NCBI GenBank assembly: GCA_013399855.1
Contig: VXAY01003830.1
Span: 1,304,734-1,368,733 of the forward strand
From: Oxyruncus cristatus
Taxonomy: Eukaryota > Chordata > Aves > Passeriformes > Cotingidae
Reading direction: 5' to 3'
Length of the DNA: 64,000 nucleotides
Shown here one piece after another: positions 24,458-39,600 of this stretch (the first letter of the stretch is position 1; every line of letters begins with the position of its first letter). The position numbers and the translations under genes are program-made. Below the pieces are notes generated by a model. That model had not been told where the DNA came from. It ran no database searches and saw only the letters and a list, made by a program, of their open reading frames with translations.

Positions 24458-26174
24458 GGTCTAGAGCGGTTCACATTTGGGGAAATATTCCACGAAAGGC
24501 AAGCAAATTTGCCTAATCACTTCTGTGATTCTTAATGCATCCACAAGTTGGAAAAAAAAAAAAGAACGTATAACCATAGTCACACCACTCTGGTTCCTAC
24601 AATGAAGTAATTGACTAAATATTGAATATTGAGACTTCTGTTGTCTGATCTATCCATAGAGTTTCACCATGAATATACTTTTCATTCTGGAAATAGCCTT
24701 CTAGCTAATTAAGGTGCCCTCTGGGCTCTTCCCTTCCCAATTCAGACTATTTTAAAACACCAAATAAAATCTGTACAGATTTTACCTACAAATAATTTTC
24801 CTTCATTTCTTTCAGGTCATTTTGATTATTCTTCCTATCACAGAAATAGCACAGCTGGAGAGTCACTGTCCAACTGCTCTGAATACTTTAAAGTTTGATA
24901 AGCCTGAGTAACAGGTAACACTCCTGCATTTGAATTACACACATGCCCTTTCAGCTGGAAATCCCACCTTCTGAGTCTCTGTGAATGGTGGAAGAAGGAG
25001 GGCAAGGCAAAAGATGTTGGAGTAGTCTCTATGAACAAGCATAAAGTCACACAAACTTTTTTGACTACAGTAAGTGTCATGTACCTGGGACTAACTGTCC
25101 ACACAACCCTTACATCTGGTCTGAGTCGCTACAAAGACAGAAATCATGTAGTATTTGGCATGGCCTGTATTCCATATTCTGTATTTAACTGTATTTGGTA
25201 GCATCAACACACTGTTTTAAAAGTTTTAAGAAGACCAGCTAGGTTTACCAGTATGCCTCCATTGTTTGTTGGGTTAAAAAAACCCTCTAGTTTAATTCAA
25301 AAATATTATTTTGTATTTCCCATCAAATATTTAGATTACTGAAGAACTTTTATCATAGAACTTTTGTAGTTCAAGGCTTTTCACATAATAATATTCATAA
25401 TGTGTTCTTCCCTTTAAAATGTCACACAAGGTTATTAAATTCAGAAACTTGTTTTAAAATAAAATGGTCAGGAAACATTTAAAAAACAGAAACTGGCAAT
25501 ATTGACATATAAAGAAACGCTGAATATTTAAGTTTCATTTGCTTTGGCTTCTTTAAGGTCACCATTGTCAAGAGACTTGGGAGATTACCAGCATTCTTAT
25601 ATCAGCAGTTCACTTTTGGATAAAAAAACCCAGACAGTAGTCCATCAATGGGCCAATTTGTTTCATGGGACACAGGTTCATCCAAACCTTTTCTAGGAAG
25701 TAAGTGACACTTTAAAAAGTAAATAAAATCAGGAACTGAATATGTAATTTCCAGGTGCCAAAAAAAAAAAAAGAAAATAAACTGCAGACAAGGGTTAAAC
25801 TTAAATGAAAATTTTCACATCAGGTTTTACTAGTTAAAAAAAAAGCAATAAACATCATACAGGTGTGTTTTCAGAGCCTAGTAAAAAAACAGTTTCTGAC
25901 ATGTACAACTACTTTATTTAAACTCTTCATATTACTTCTATATATACTTTTAGGAAACTGTGAATGACACCTTAGTAAGAAATTAGACTTTTTAATATAA
26001 TGAGTACCAGATTTTGTGTACCAAAAAAGCAGATTCACACAGATCTGATTAAAAATCAGGATTAGCATCTCCAGTGTGGCATGCAGTGTTTCACTTTGCC
26101 ATGAAACTGGAAGACAGCTGAGTACCATCACTTAATTCTGAAATGTAAACCGAAGTGGCACTAAAGGTACTTAC

Positions 26175-26312
26175 TGGCTGAGGCTTGAGGTTGAATGCGA
26201 GGTATTCCTCCATTTGGCACTTGAAAGTTTGAGTCACTTCTGCTGTTTTTCACAGACTCAGCTTGGATGTTAGATGTCCTGGACAGGTTTGGAAGACTAC
26301 GCCTTAGTTTTT
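26175..26312 (-). CDS. SLAIN2: SLAIN2 exon 6
   Basis: Minus-strand coding exon of 138 bases, phase 1 in and out, so a multiple of three. The acceptor is TGTACAG and the donor is GCCA|GTAAGTAC. With the G from exon 5 it begins Glu-Lys-Leu-Arg-Arg ([15 protein letters not shown]) and continues [30 protein letters not shown], as in SLAIN2. The last base is the A of the split Ile codon that completes Ser-Ala-Ile-Pro with exon 7. Nothing in it is broken. Confidence 0.96.
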
Positions 26313-28374
26313 CTGTACAAAATAATACAAAGATACCACAACATGTGGTGTGATGCTGGACAAAGGCCAGGTTGTGAATCTGTAGCTGAAGCCCAAATCT
26401 CATTGATGCAAAATGTTAGCCACATAAAACTACACTGCAATTTAAAAGCCTATTATGTTACATTAATTCTTCTCAGATCTACCACACACAGAATATTTAT
26501 CTATCTAAAAAGGAAGAATGTACAGTTTTCACCCGTGGTGAAAAAAGTCAAGCACACTGTGTTTTGAAATTGAAACATAACTGGATTATGATTCTCTGAG
26601 TTTGATTCTCTGAGTTTTGTTGTACTATTACAAAAACTGGACAGACAAACCTAATTTGCAGTTTTACACAATTTTTTAATTATTTACCTAGAAAGCTATT
26701 TGTAACAAACTTGCCTGAAGAGTAAAAACATAGACATTTGAGTAAATTTTTGAGACTGCCTAGTCCCATGTCAGCCCGTTATACAACAAATAGCAGCCAC
26801 CCACTTGGAAAGAATCTCTTCATACACAGCATTCAAAATTATTGAAGTGTCCAGTTATGCTTCATCTTTCACATATGACTTGACTATCTACTCTGCTAAT
26901 ACTGATTCTTCAAGGGTCTACTAACATTTGTACCATTGCTCACAGAATACAAAAAGATGACATTAAATATTTCTCAAGTCTAATGACATTCTGTGTATCT
27001 CCAACCCATGCAGAGCTGGGTTGATGACATACTTTGGACAGAAGACTGCAGATGCCTTGACAGGATGAGGGGCCAACCTGATTCTGCAGAGGGATGCAGG
27101 GAAGAAGTATGTTAACCATGCACAAGCACTAAGGATGAAAACAAAACTACATCTCCATCAGCTGAATATTCCTACAAGTGTACTTTCTGCACTTAGCAAT
27201 TTGCACTGCAGTTGGTACACTGTTGAACCCTGTCAACCAAATTTCCCTCCAAACAATCTAGCCAAAAAAAAAAAAAAGAAAACCTGGACAATTTTTTTTG
27301 GCTACTGCTGTATCAACTCTGAACATCCAACCAACATTTAACTGCACAAAAATCACCACAAGAAAATTCCTTGGAAGTGTTTCAGAAAACATGATCACAC
27401 ACTCTATTTTGATCCTTCTGGTATGTGGGATACCAGCTTTTGGTACCTTGCCTCTCATGGGATATTTCTGCTGCAGCTCAGCTAGCATGCGTTAAGACTT
27501 TCATAAAATCCCAGAAAAGAACGGGAAAGGAATTCTCAACTAAGTCACAATATAACTGATTAGCTTTTGGATTGTGGATACCTAAAATTTCCCTAAGCCA
27601 CTATTACTAATAAGGGGAACTCTTACTATCTATATGTATATCCTTTCTAAATTTAAGATTTCATTTGCCAGATAAAAACTACATTTGCTGAAATTTGCTT
27701 GCAAAATTTCATCCCAGTTAAAGGAGTTTCAGCCAGATTGCTACCAGGAAAAACTACATTCAAGAAGAGAAATCCTATCAGGATTACATTATTTTGTTCT
27801 ATGCCAATATAGTATAATTGCACTGATTTTACTGCAAGCTTTATTTGTTATCACACAGCAGTTTACCCAGCTTTGAGATACCTAAAATATCCAACCAATG
27901 CATGAGTTAAGTATTAATACTTTTAAGGCCATGTTCATTGTCAAAGAGTTGAGAGTCCTGTGCTGCCAGAAGAAAGCATTCAGCTGTCTCACAGGCTACA
28001 ACCATGCATAAATTGCCACGTTATCCTTATCTGACCACAGTTACGTTCCTCTGCATTTAATTCTGTCACCTGCAAGGCCTAACCCTAGTGGTCAGTGATA
28101 GTTTCCCTGCTTTATTTTTGTGCATTTGCCTGCCAAAGATAGACCTTGGTCACCATGAAACTCAGTTATACTCAGTGACTGGATAACATCTAAAATAAAT
28201 ATAAGTCTATCAAATCATCTGACTATAAGGGTTCCCCAGCAGAACTTAACCTTTGCTTGCTCTGCTTTTTCTTCAACAATTCGGAGATTAAACCATGACA
28301 TTACACAGGCATATAGTTTTAGTACCACACGCTAATCACACTACTTGTTTAACAAATTTGAGACAGTTTTTTAC
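26313..28374 (-). other. SLAIN2: SLAIN2 intron 5
   Basis: This 2062-base AT-rich intron has donor GTAAAA (non-optimal at +4 to +6) and acceptor TGTACAG. A 14-bp tandem duplication of GATTCTCTGAGTTT lies at about 26590-26617. No gene was recognised. Confidence 0.85.
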
Positions 28375-28734
28375 CTTCACTTTTGACATTACTAGTCTGT
28401 AAGTCTGTAGGATGGCCTTGAAGTGAAAGACGAGGTTGCTGTAAACGGCTAATCATAGGCTGTGGTGACGCTCGACTGTACTCTATGCTTCGAGCAGGTG
28501 AGCGGGAGCGAGGTGAATTTCTTGGAGATTGTTTTGGTGAAGGCCAGGGAGAACTGCGAGGTGATGGTGAGAACCTGCTAACAGCAGGGTGCACTGTGTG
28601 ATGTGTGCCATCTTCCTCATCTTCTAAGCTCTGCGCATCAAGCTCCTGGTCGCTGAACGTGCCTCGCCTTGTGGAGTTGCAAGAGGAACCAGAACTACGC
28701 CGAGAAGCGGTTGCTGCGTACTCTTGCCGGAGGC
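28375..28734 (-). CDS. SLAIN2: SLAIN2 exon 5 (Ser/Pro/Arg-rich)
   Basis: This is the largest visible coding exon: 360 bases, phase 1 in and out. The acceptor is GTTGCCAG and the donor is GTGAAG|GTAAAA. The first bases GC complete Ser (A|GC), followed by [19 protein letters not shown] and [15 protein letters not shown]. After an acidic Glu/Asp patch comes a Ser-Pro/Arg repeat region ([17 protein letters not shown]) and then [19 protein letters not shown]. The many Ser-Pro sites fit the known mitotic phosphorylation of SLAIN2, which releases it from partners; mapping that to these residues is inference. This exon carries the clearest SLAIN2 match in the window. Confidence 0.97.
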
Positions 28735-31557
<2,823 letters not shown>

Positions 31558-31722
31558 CTGAGGTACCAGGAGGTATGAGCTGTTTCACTAAAGCAGATTT
31601 CACTGGTGTTGAGGAGGGAGAGTTAAAACCACTGCTGTAGGGGCTACCAGTATTTGGACTATAGGAGCTCGCATAACTGACCGCACTGAAAGGACTGCTG
31701 TACAAACTTTGTCTCTTGAGAG
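31558..31722 (-). CDS. SLAIN2: SLAIN2 exon 3
   Basis: Minus-strand coding exon of 165 bases, phase 1 in and out. The acceptor is TTCCCTACAG and the donor is CCTCAG|GTGTGTA. With G from exon 2 it completes Ala, then reads [54 protein letters not shown]. It matches the Ser/Tyr/Pro-rich part of SLAIN2, with several substitutions relative to the mammalian sequence as I recall it. No defect is seen. Confidence 0.96.
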
Positions 31723-34700
31723 CTGTAGGGAAGAGGAGAAAGTGATGAATTATACTGAAGGAACCAGTGAAAAATGAATACAATACTATATGGTATCTTC
31801 AGTGTGATTTAATTACTATACCGTTCAAGTAGTACATTTCAGACACCAGGAAGTGTTTCAACTGATTTCTTCACCCCCTAGATATAACCATATTGTGAGA
31901 GGACTGGGAGAAGAGGACAAGACAAGATGGTGATAAGTACTTTCATCATAGAAGTCAGATCTAAGATCACTACAACTGATCTCTTCAAGATGTCCAGTGT
32001 TGGTGCTGGGAAGCAGGAGGACAGTAGCAGCTAAGTTACACTAACGTACATCCTATGCACAGTTGCATACAAACTAGAGTACACTACAAAGTCGAGTTCT
32101 CCAGAACTCACAGACCTGTGTAGATCACACAATACTTCCACAGAACTAAGCAATACCACCTACAAAATTTCCCTAAGCATATGCTAAAATGAAAAAGCAT
32201 TAAGCCAGGCAAATGCTTCTGTTTATATTTCTGGGTACCATGAACCTACCAGGCTAAAGCAAATTGACTGTAGGGATTATTCCCTTCTGTTCTAATGACT
32301 CAGGACTTTTTGTCCACCTCATATATAACATGATCTAAACTGGGTACTCTCCTCTGCCATTTATTGTAAATATCTCAATGCTAAAGTACTTTCAGATAAA
32401 TTTTAACCACTAGTGAACATTTTCCATGATACTGCAATTCCCCCAATTGCCAGGTGTATAATTTGCATAGTTACTTAATTGATTATTTTGTTCAAAACTT
32501 TACATTTTATTTTAATATAATAGAAAACGGAATTTCAACAGGGGAAGTGGGTACCAAAGGAAATCTGGGCACTTTTGGTAAAAATCAGTTCCTTCATTGC
32601 TGAAAGTATATTTATACAAAAGTGTATAAAAGATCAAATTAAATCACAAAACATTAAGATGAAAGCTAGAGATCCTAACTTGATGGTATGTAAATCTAGA
32701 TTAGATTAAGCTGCTGCTCACTAGCTGCAGAAAGTAAGCTATTTAGAGAATGCTGTGTGTGACGTTTCTGTTAGTGAAAACGGGCTTCAATAAGCGCAGT
32801 AGCAATTAGGGTATGGATAGCAGTGGACAAAAAAAGAAGGAATTGAACTCCAATTTATTTACTGCTGTTTTGACATTACAAGAAGCCAAAAGAGACTACA
32901 GTTGCATGAAATGCTGCTTTCAGCAGCAAAGGGTGCTTATGCTCCTCCTCCTACCCCCTTTGCTCTTAGTCGCTACGTCTCCTCAACTGTCCAGTACAAA
33001 CAACAGTGGGGCAGCGCTATCATCTGGCCTACTAAAGTGGGTTTGAGTTAAAAGTATTTTAACTGATTGCATCACTAAGTAAGTTTTTAGTAGTGCCCTA
33101 AAAAAACATGTCATCCAACCAAGCTAAAGGCAGAATGCAGCAAAGGCAAAACCAGCAAAAATTAAAGTTGACTTTGAAGCAAATTCCTAAAAATTGAAAC
33201 TTGTGCAAAGGTATTTTCTAAACCAGTTAGTATTACCAGTATTTTAGTTAGAGTGAAGACAGTTATAGGTGAAGGATGGAATGCTTATATTTCAGCTTTC
33301 ACTGCAAATCTTAAACGATATGCATTAATTTCACCAATTAGTGAATTTAGTGAATTCTAGCAAGTATTCTCGAGGTACCTCCACTTTATTTTGAGTGTTA
33401 GAGGGGAAATATCCATTACATTTTATTACATTTATTACAAAGCTCACTTAACAAAACCAATAATTACAACTCATTGTAGTCTGGTTGACTTACGAAGAAG
33501 CCACGCTTTTGATAGCAAGTTCTGGCATTCACATAGGAATCCTAAAGCATCTGAACTGAATCTTTTTTCTCACGCCGAAAAAAATTTACTTTTCATCTCT
33601 TGCAGAAAGTGTCAGTAAAAAACCTCTAAAATGTAAGACTGCACAACAGTTCTTTTGTACTTATTACACAGACAAGTATTTTAAAATACTACCACAAATT
33701 AGAAAACAACTGTACTACTGTATATAACCTTCAAAACAGGCTCTTTGTACATACCAATGATGATACAAAATATTTGATCACACAGATTTCTTTACATGAA
33801 AGTAAGCATACTTTTGGTACATATAAAAAGTTTGCTCTGGTACGTGAGGAGCCTTGTTATGTATAGTAGTTTTCATCCTAACTAATGTGAACTTCTACCT
33901 TCCTCAGCATTTCCCCAGAAAAAAAAAAAAATGGATTCAAACTCTTTTCTGGCCCAGAACTCCTAAAGATTTTCCAACAGAGATTTCTGTAACTCAGGAA
34001 GACATTGCTATTTTACAATTAGAGATGTGTTCTTTATTAGGAGTGTCAGACAAAATTAGCATGACAGATAACTCATTTTAACATTAAAATGATCCTATAT
34101 TGGATAAAACACTAGCTTACAAAAGATTACACATTAGCTCTCAAAGCACCAAAGGGGGTGTTGATGATCAACAATTTTATTTTAACATAAATTTTCTTTT
34201 ATAACATTCAGAAACAGTATGCAGCTTCTAATTCCTTTTAGTTAACATTGTTAAAAGTCGTGAATCTCTCTTGCTGTAGAAAATAGGAAAGTGTGAGTGC
34301 AGAATATACCTAAGGTTCCCTCTAGTCTGAATATGCTTCCAACACTGAGCAGGACTTGCTCTGCAATTGTAAACCTGAGCTAAATAGTGACAAGGCGTTG
34401 TGCATCAGTAACTGCCCCCAGTAGCTTGGAGCTGAGAGATGCTCTGCCCTCCTTTATTATCACTCAACTGAAAATAGGATGCAATATGAATATGTGAAAG
34501 ACAAGAGAAACAGCAGAAAGATACTAAATTAAAAAGAGGTAACAACAGGAACTGACAACATTAAAAGGAGTCAATGCAAAAGAAACAGCAGCAAGGATTC
34601 AGGAAAGAAAGTAACAGTAGTGTGAAAAGCCTTATCCACAGAGACTGGAACCACAATCGATAAACTGACACAGTAGGTAGTAACAGGTTAAGTGATGGGT

Positions 34701-36499
34701 CCATGAGGAATAAGTGTTAGGTAAAACACAAGTCACAAGATACTCCTGAAGTTGTGGAGTAGGAAACACAAACAAGGTTACAAGCAGCAGTACATGTCTC
34801 CTCCAGTGGAGCTTCCTGGTACTCTGTATCTGTAATAGATTGGTTGCTATAAAGGACAATTTTCTATTTTGTTACAAGTTCATTTTTCCATGCAATCTGC
34901 TCCAACCAGCAATATTAGTGCCTCTCTTCTACCATTAGTATTTTCCCTATTAGTACTTTAGATAAATTGCAGTATTCTTTCAAGTATGACTGCCAGAGGC
35001 AGTTCTCAAGTCTAAGGAAAAAAAATGAGGTGAAGTTACCTAAAGACATTGTTTGAATGATCAAACTTTCAAATATGTGCATTTCATAGGAAAGTTTCCT
35101 GCCATTCAGCTTCAACTATTAATTTATAAAGATATATCCTAAGGGTAACAGAATTTGTGGTACTTCTGGAAGACTTCTACTCGTTCATGAAAAGAAGCTA
35201 AACCATGAAAAGAATTAGGTCAGTCAGTTGCTATCCAGTCTTAAATATTCAGTAGTATTCAAATTCCCAAACTTGGATCATCACCTGTAAATTCCTGTGA
35301 TCTAAGTACTTTTCTTTGTTTAGAATTTCAGACTTTGCCTGTAGCAAATCATGTATCATGTTAACCGTTGAGGAAAATTGTTAAGAGACATTTGTCCAGG
35401 CAGCGTAAAAAAAGCTCAAGAAACAGGAGAATATGAAAGGTGACTCATACTGAAGGCACTTTAACCACTATGCCTATGATTTTTATAAGAATAAAAAATG
35501 GATTCAAATTTTATTAAGGACAATTTTAGTACAAACCAGAAAAAAGACTGAATTGCTCAAGAAAAAGATCCAAGGAAGGGAAAAAAGTTACAGTCAAATA
35601 AACTCAGCGCAAAGTTTACATATAAGCATGTAAAGAAGGTGGTAGTTCACTTACTCCTAGCTCAAGTGCAGCCGTTCTGCTAACTGCTGAACATAACAGT
35701 TAAAAACGTAGCAGAGTGCAAAAAGATGGAAATACAGGGAGAGAATAGCTATTAATAACAAGAAAGTAAGCTGTCTCAGGAGAACGTTTTAAAAATAAAA
35801 ATAGGCTCCAATAAAGAAATTAAAATAAAGCAAGAAACCAGACTGACAGAGAATTCTAATCAGTTCTTCAGCATTTTACTGCTGGTCTGACATAAAAAAT
35901 GCTGGTAATAGAAGGATGGAGAATGTAGGCTTTCACACTCACAGGGTCAAACACTCTCCAGTTTTGAATATAACCAACTAATTTGTATCAGGGAAGAATC
36001 ATGAACTCTGGGGTTTTTTAATCTGTAACAAGATCTTAAGTTACTGGGAATGGGAAGAAAAGAAATCACTATTACCTCCCCAAAGTATTCACAAACTTAA
36101 GCCTCCATTTCCTTAGATGAAATAAAATAGGTAATCTAGCAGAAAACCATGTTAACATACTGTCAAGCACCTAACAATTATGATAGTTTAATACAGGCTT
36201 CTATTTTAAAATAAGACAAGAAAACCTTCAAGTTAAAACCACTGTTTCATCCTGAAAACGTCTACCCAAAGTATGCATATAGTATAAAACTGAAATCATG
36301 ACTCACAATCTAATGCTGCCTTTTCATTTCATTCATACAGTTCAGAAAATGAGTCAAATTAATTAGTCCTTGCAAAACACAACAAAAACTTCGGACACAA
36401 GTGATTGCTGAATGTCTTATCTCACAACTATCAGCTAATTTTGACTCTGCTTCAGAGTAAATACAGACAACTTAGTGGTTTTAGTGTGCAGTAACTCAC
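31723..36499 (-). other. SLAIN2: SLAIN2 intron 2
   Basis: This 4777-base AT-rich intron has donor GTGAGTTAC and acceptor CCCTACAG. No repeat family or gene was recognised. Short open frames on either strand show no coding features. Confidence 0.85.
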
Positions 36500-36648
36500 C
36501 TGACATTGTTTGTTCCAGCCTGTGGATCAGTGACTTTTTAGCACATTCAACATCAGGACTTGGGTAATCCAATACCTGCCTGCACCAAACTAATGGACTG
36601 ACACATTTTTGCCCTGGAGTCAGCTTCTTCTTTGGAGATGTATATAAC
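36500..36648 (-). CDS. SLAIN2: SLAIN2 exon 2
   Basis: Minus-strand coding exon of 149 bases, phase 2 in and phase 1 out. The acceptor is CTCTTTTCCAG and the donor is ATGTCAG|GTGAGTTAC. The first G would complete a Trp codon (TG|G) from exon 1. It reads [49 protein letters not shown]. This is the most conserved SLAIN-family segment (the [13 protein letters not shown] region). It fixes the phase that the missing exon 1 must supply. Confidence 0.97.
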
Positions 36649-39600
36649 CTGGAAAAGAGGGGGGAAAAAATCATCTAGGAGGACAAACAAAATGAGAAAA
36701 AGATCAGGCATGCAACAAAATACCACATACTGTGCTATTTCTATTTTTATACTCTATCTATACTATAATACAATCCCAAAAGATAAAGAAAGCACAAATT
36801 TTAGCTTAAAATTAACTTTTTTGGATACAGCATAGAAGTGATAACATATGGCTACTCAAGGACTTCTGGCAAAAAGTGCTGCCAATTTCACTATATCACA
36901 TAAATGCACAAATCAGGATTATCTTTTCAGATTTAAGTAACATTCCCCTGAAAGAAGGAAATAAAGCACTATGCAATAGGGAACTGTTGTTTTCCTAACC
37001 CAACATGTAGCAAGCAATTATCATCTTAAAAGTCAAGGAGCAGTGCTAAAGTGCACAAAACACAACTAGTATTTCAGTAGCCTTGAACAATAAGCATTTT
37101 ATTTTTATTTATGATTTGTATCCTACCACCTGATCCTTTCATTTTCTTCAAACACAGAACAAAAGGACTATCTCTATCCTAAAGGGCATACAGTCAAGCA
37201 TCAGAAACAAGGAAAAAGAGATAATGCACATAGGAGAATATAGAGAAACAATGAGATCATATTGTTCTGAGGACATACTGAAGCCTTTCTCTGTCAGCAT
37301 CTCCATTAATTTCTTTTAACATCAACATTCCATGACTGAAGAAAGTAGTATTCCAGCTTAAAGGTTCTAGAAATTTAGCTGAAAAGTCTCCTCTTTCAAC
37401 AGACAGAGCAGAGGAAAAGTCATAACCAATCACACTCAAAATAGAGGTGCTTAAGCCTTACCTTGGACTGGAACCAAACTTGGAAATGTGCTTCAGCAAA
37501 GACAACAGTGAATTGCAAGACGTACAGCCAGAACTAGAGCTTACGCATATGCAAGAACAGCGAAATGAGTGTTTCTTCTAGGAGTAATGACAGACTTCAT
37601 GTTCCAAGTGAATATGAGTGTATGCCACACACTGTAACTTAAAACATCTGACAGTCTAATCAGCCATGTTTCCTTACAAAATAGACAGTAAAAAATTGTT
37701 TCCTTTATGCCAATGACATTGGCAACACAGGAGTTATTTCCCACAACTTTTGTCATTACAAGATTATTAGCTGATCTTTCCTCTGTAATTCTAGAACTGG
37801 AACTGTTTCTTTTATAATAGCTTTAAAAGATTATTCTTTTAATTACTACCATTAAGTTCACCTCTTAAAAAAGCTTCCCAAGAAGCATGATTATAAAACC
37901 ACCATGGATATCTCACCCAAAACACTGATCTTTGTTTAGAGCTCAGTCTGAAACGTTCTGCTCTTAAACAGTGGAATTAGCAAGCTATGCTTGCAAATAC
38001 AGGAAACAAGATTTTTATTAGCTGCCAGGTTTTCAAACAAAAAAGGAAGCTGTGTGTAACAAGGCAAAAAACCACTGCCACCTACTGTAATTCAAGTGGT
38101 TTATGCTCTGGCCACTGCATGTTAGAACTTATTTTGTAGAAATCCTTACAATCTTCACAGGCACTCTGCCCGCAAGAAGAGCTGAAAGCATATCACATAT
38201 TTATAGCCCTGAAGATCCTTGAAAAGAACAAGAATCACTTAATGTTTACAGTTCTGTGTAAACCATTACAAAGTTTTCTGTACTTTCTGCAATTATCTCC
38301 ATGCAGTTAAAAATAATGTTTAACATTTGCTGCCTCTCTAACAGTCTGAATTTACTGTCTTTTTAGCATTTATTTGCCTATACTCTTTTCTGTCCTAAGG
38401 TAGGTTTTTACAACACAAAGAAGTGTCAAAGGCAACAAAGCCAACTTCTGTCCTGTACAGGCCACACTCCCTCCTAGCTCTCTGGATAGCTGACATGCCT
38501 TGCTGTCTTTGAGAAGTTCCATGCACATTTGATGTGTTTACAGAAATACACACTATAAACGGCATTAAAGTGCGTGTCCTCTTTGAGAGACATACAAAGG
38601 GGGTACCTTCAACAAACCTACAAGACTGCTCTAATGAAAATTGCACCAGGTATTTTAAGCTTCAACACATTCTTTTCTGCAGTTTCCAACTGTTGCATTA
38701 GTTTCACAAGTAGTTTATTTACTGGAGCAAATCCAGGCTTACACAGCTCCCACTTCTTCACCTGCCTTTCTAACCAAACATATATTGCATATTCTCCCAC
38801 CTGTTGCCAGTCAACTGTTTAACAGCCTTTGTTTCATAACTTATATTTCAGAAAGGACAGAACTTCAGGATATACATATTTCATGCAACTCCACTACCTC
38901 ATGACACGCACATATACATTGATGTGGTAACAAAACAGCTCTTTCAGGGCAGTTTCTTGCACATCATGCAATTATGAAGCCTCATTACAAAGCAGTGATC
39001 TTAATTTACCACCTGGCAAAGAAGAGCCAATCTTAAGTTTTGAGACTGATTTAACTCTACTTGCTTTGCCTAATTTGGATTAAAAAAAAAACAAACAGAA
39101 GGACCAAGGACAAGGCTAAGAATCAGAGTGATGCCTCTACTACTTCTTCCTCTCTTCCCAACAGCAGGAATGGAAAAAGAACAGAGACTATGAAGTATGT
39201 ACAAATAACTTCATACAGCTAAATGATCTTCTTTGTCAGATTACTGTTTGACCCAAAAGATATAGGTCCTCCTTAGCTGAAGAGCTTTCCAGAAGAGAAC
39301 CCTTTTGTATCTGTTAATGCATTCTACAGCAATGCAACAGCAATGGATTAGCAGCACAGCAACTTCAAGACTGAAGACAACCAGAATAACTTCATACATC
39401 TTTAACCACTATAAATCACTTTCTCAAAACAGGAAGTTGAAAACGACTGAGGAAGCTGACAACTTACAGTTACCACCCATACTACAAATGTTAACACACC
39501 AGAAACCTACACTCCAATTTCTCCACAAAAGAGTAAAGACTATACAGTCCAGTGACATAAGGTCAAGTACAAGAAAACAGTATAAAAAAAGAAGGAGCAA

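Larger units (their letters stand above)
16366..26174 (-). other. SLAIN2: SLAIN2 intron 6
   Basis: This 9809-base intron has donor GTAAGT and acceptor TTTTCCAG. It contains an LTR fragment at 16918-17000, a CR1 copy at 19062-19510 that is antisense to the gene, a short tandem duplication at 19786-19838 and a 22-bp perfect palindrome at 24436-24457. The remainder is AT-rich with no gene recognised. Confidence 0.85.
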
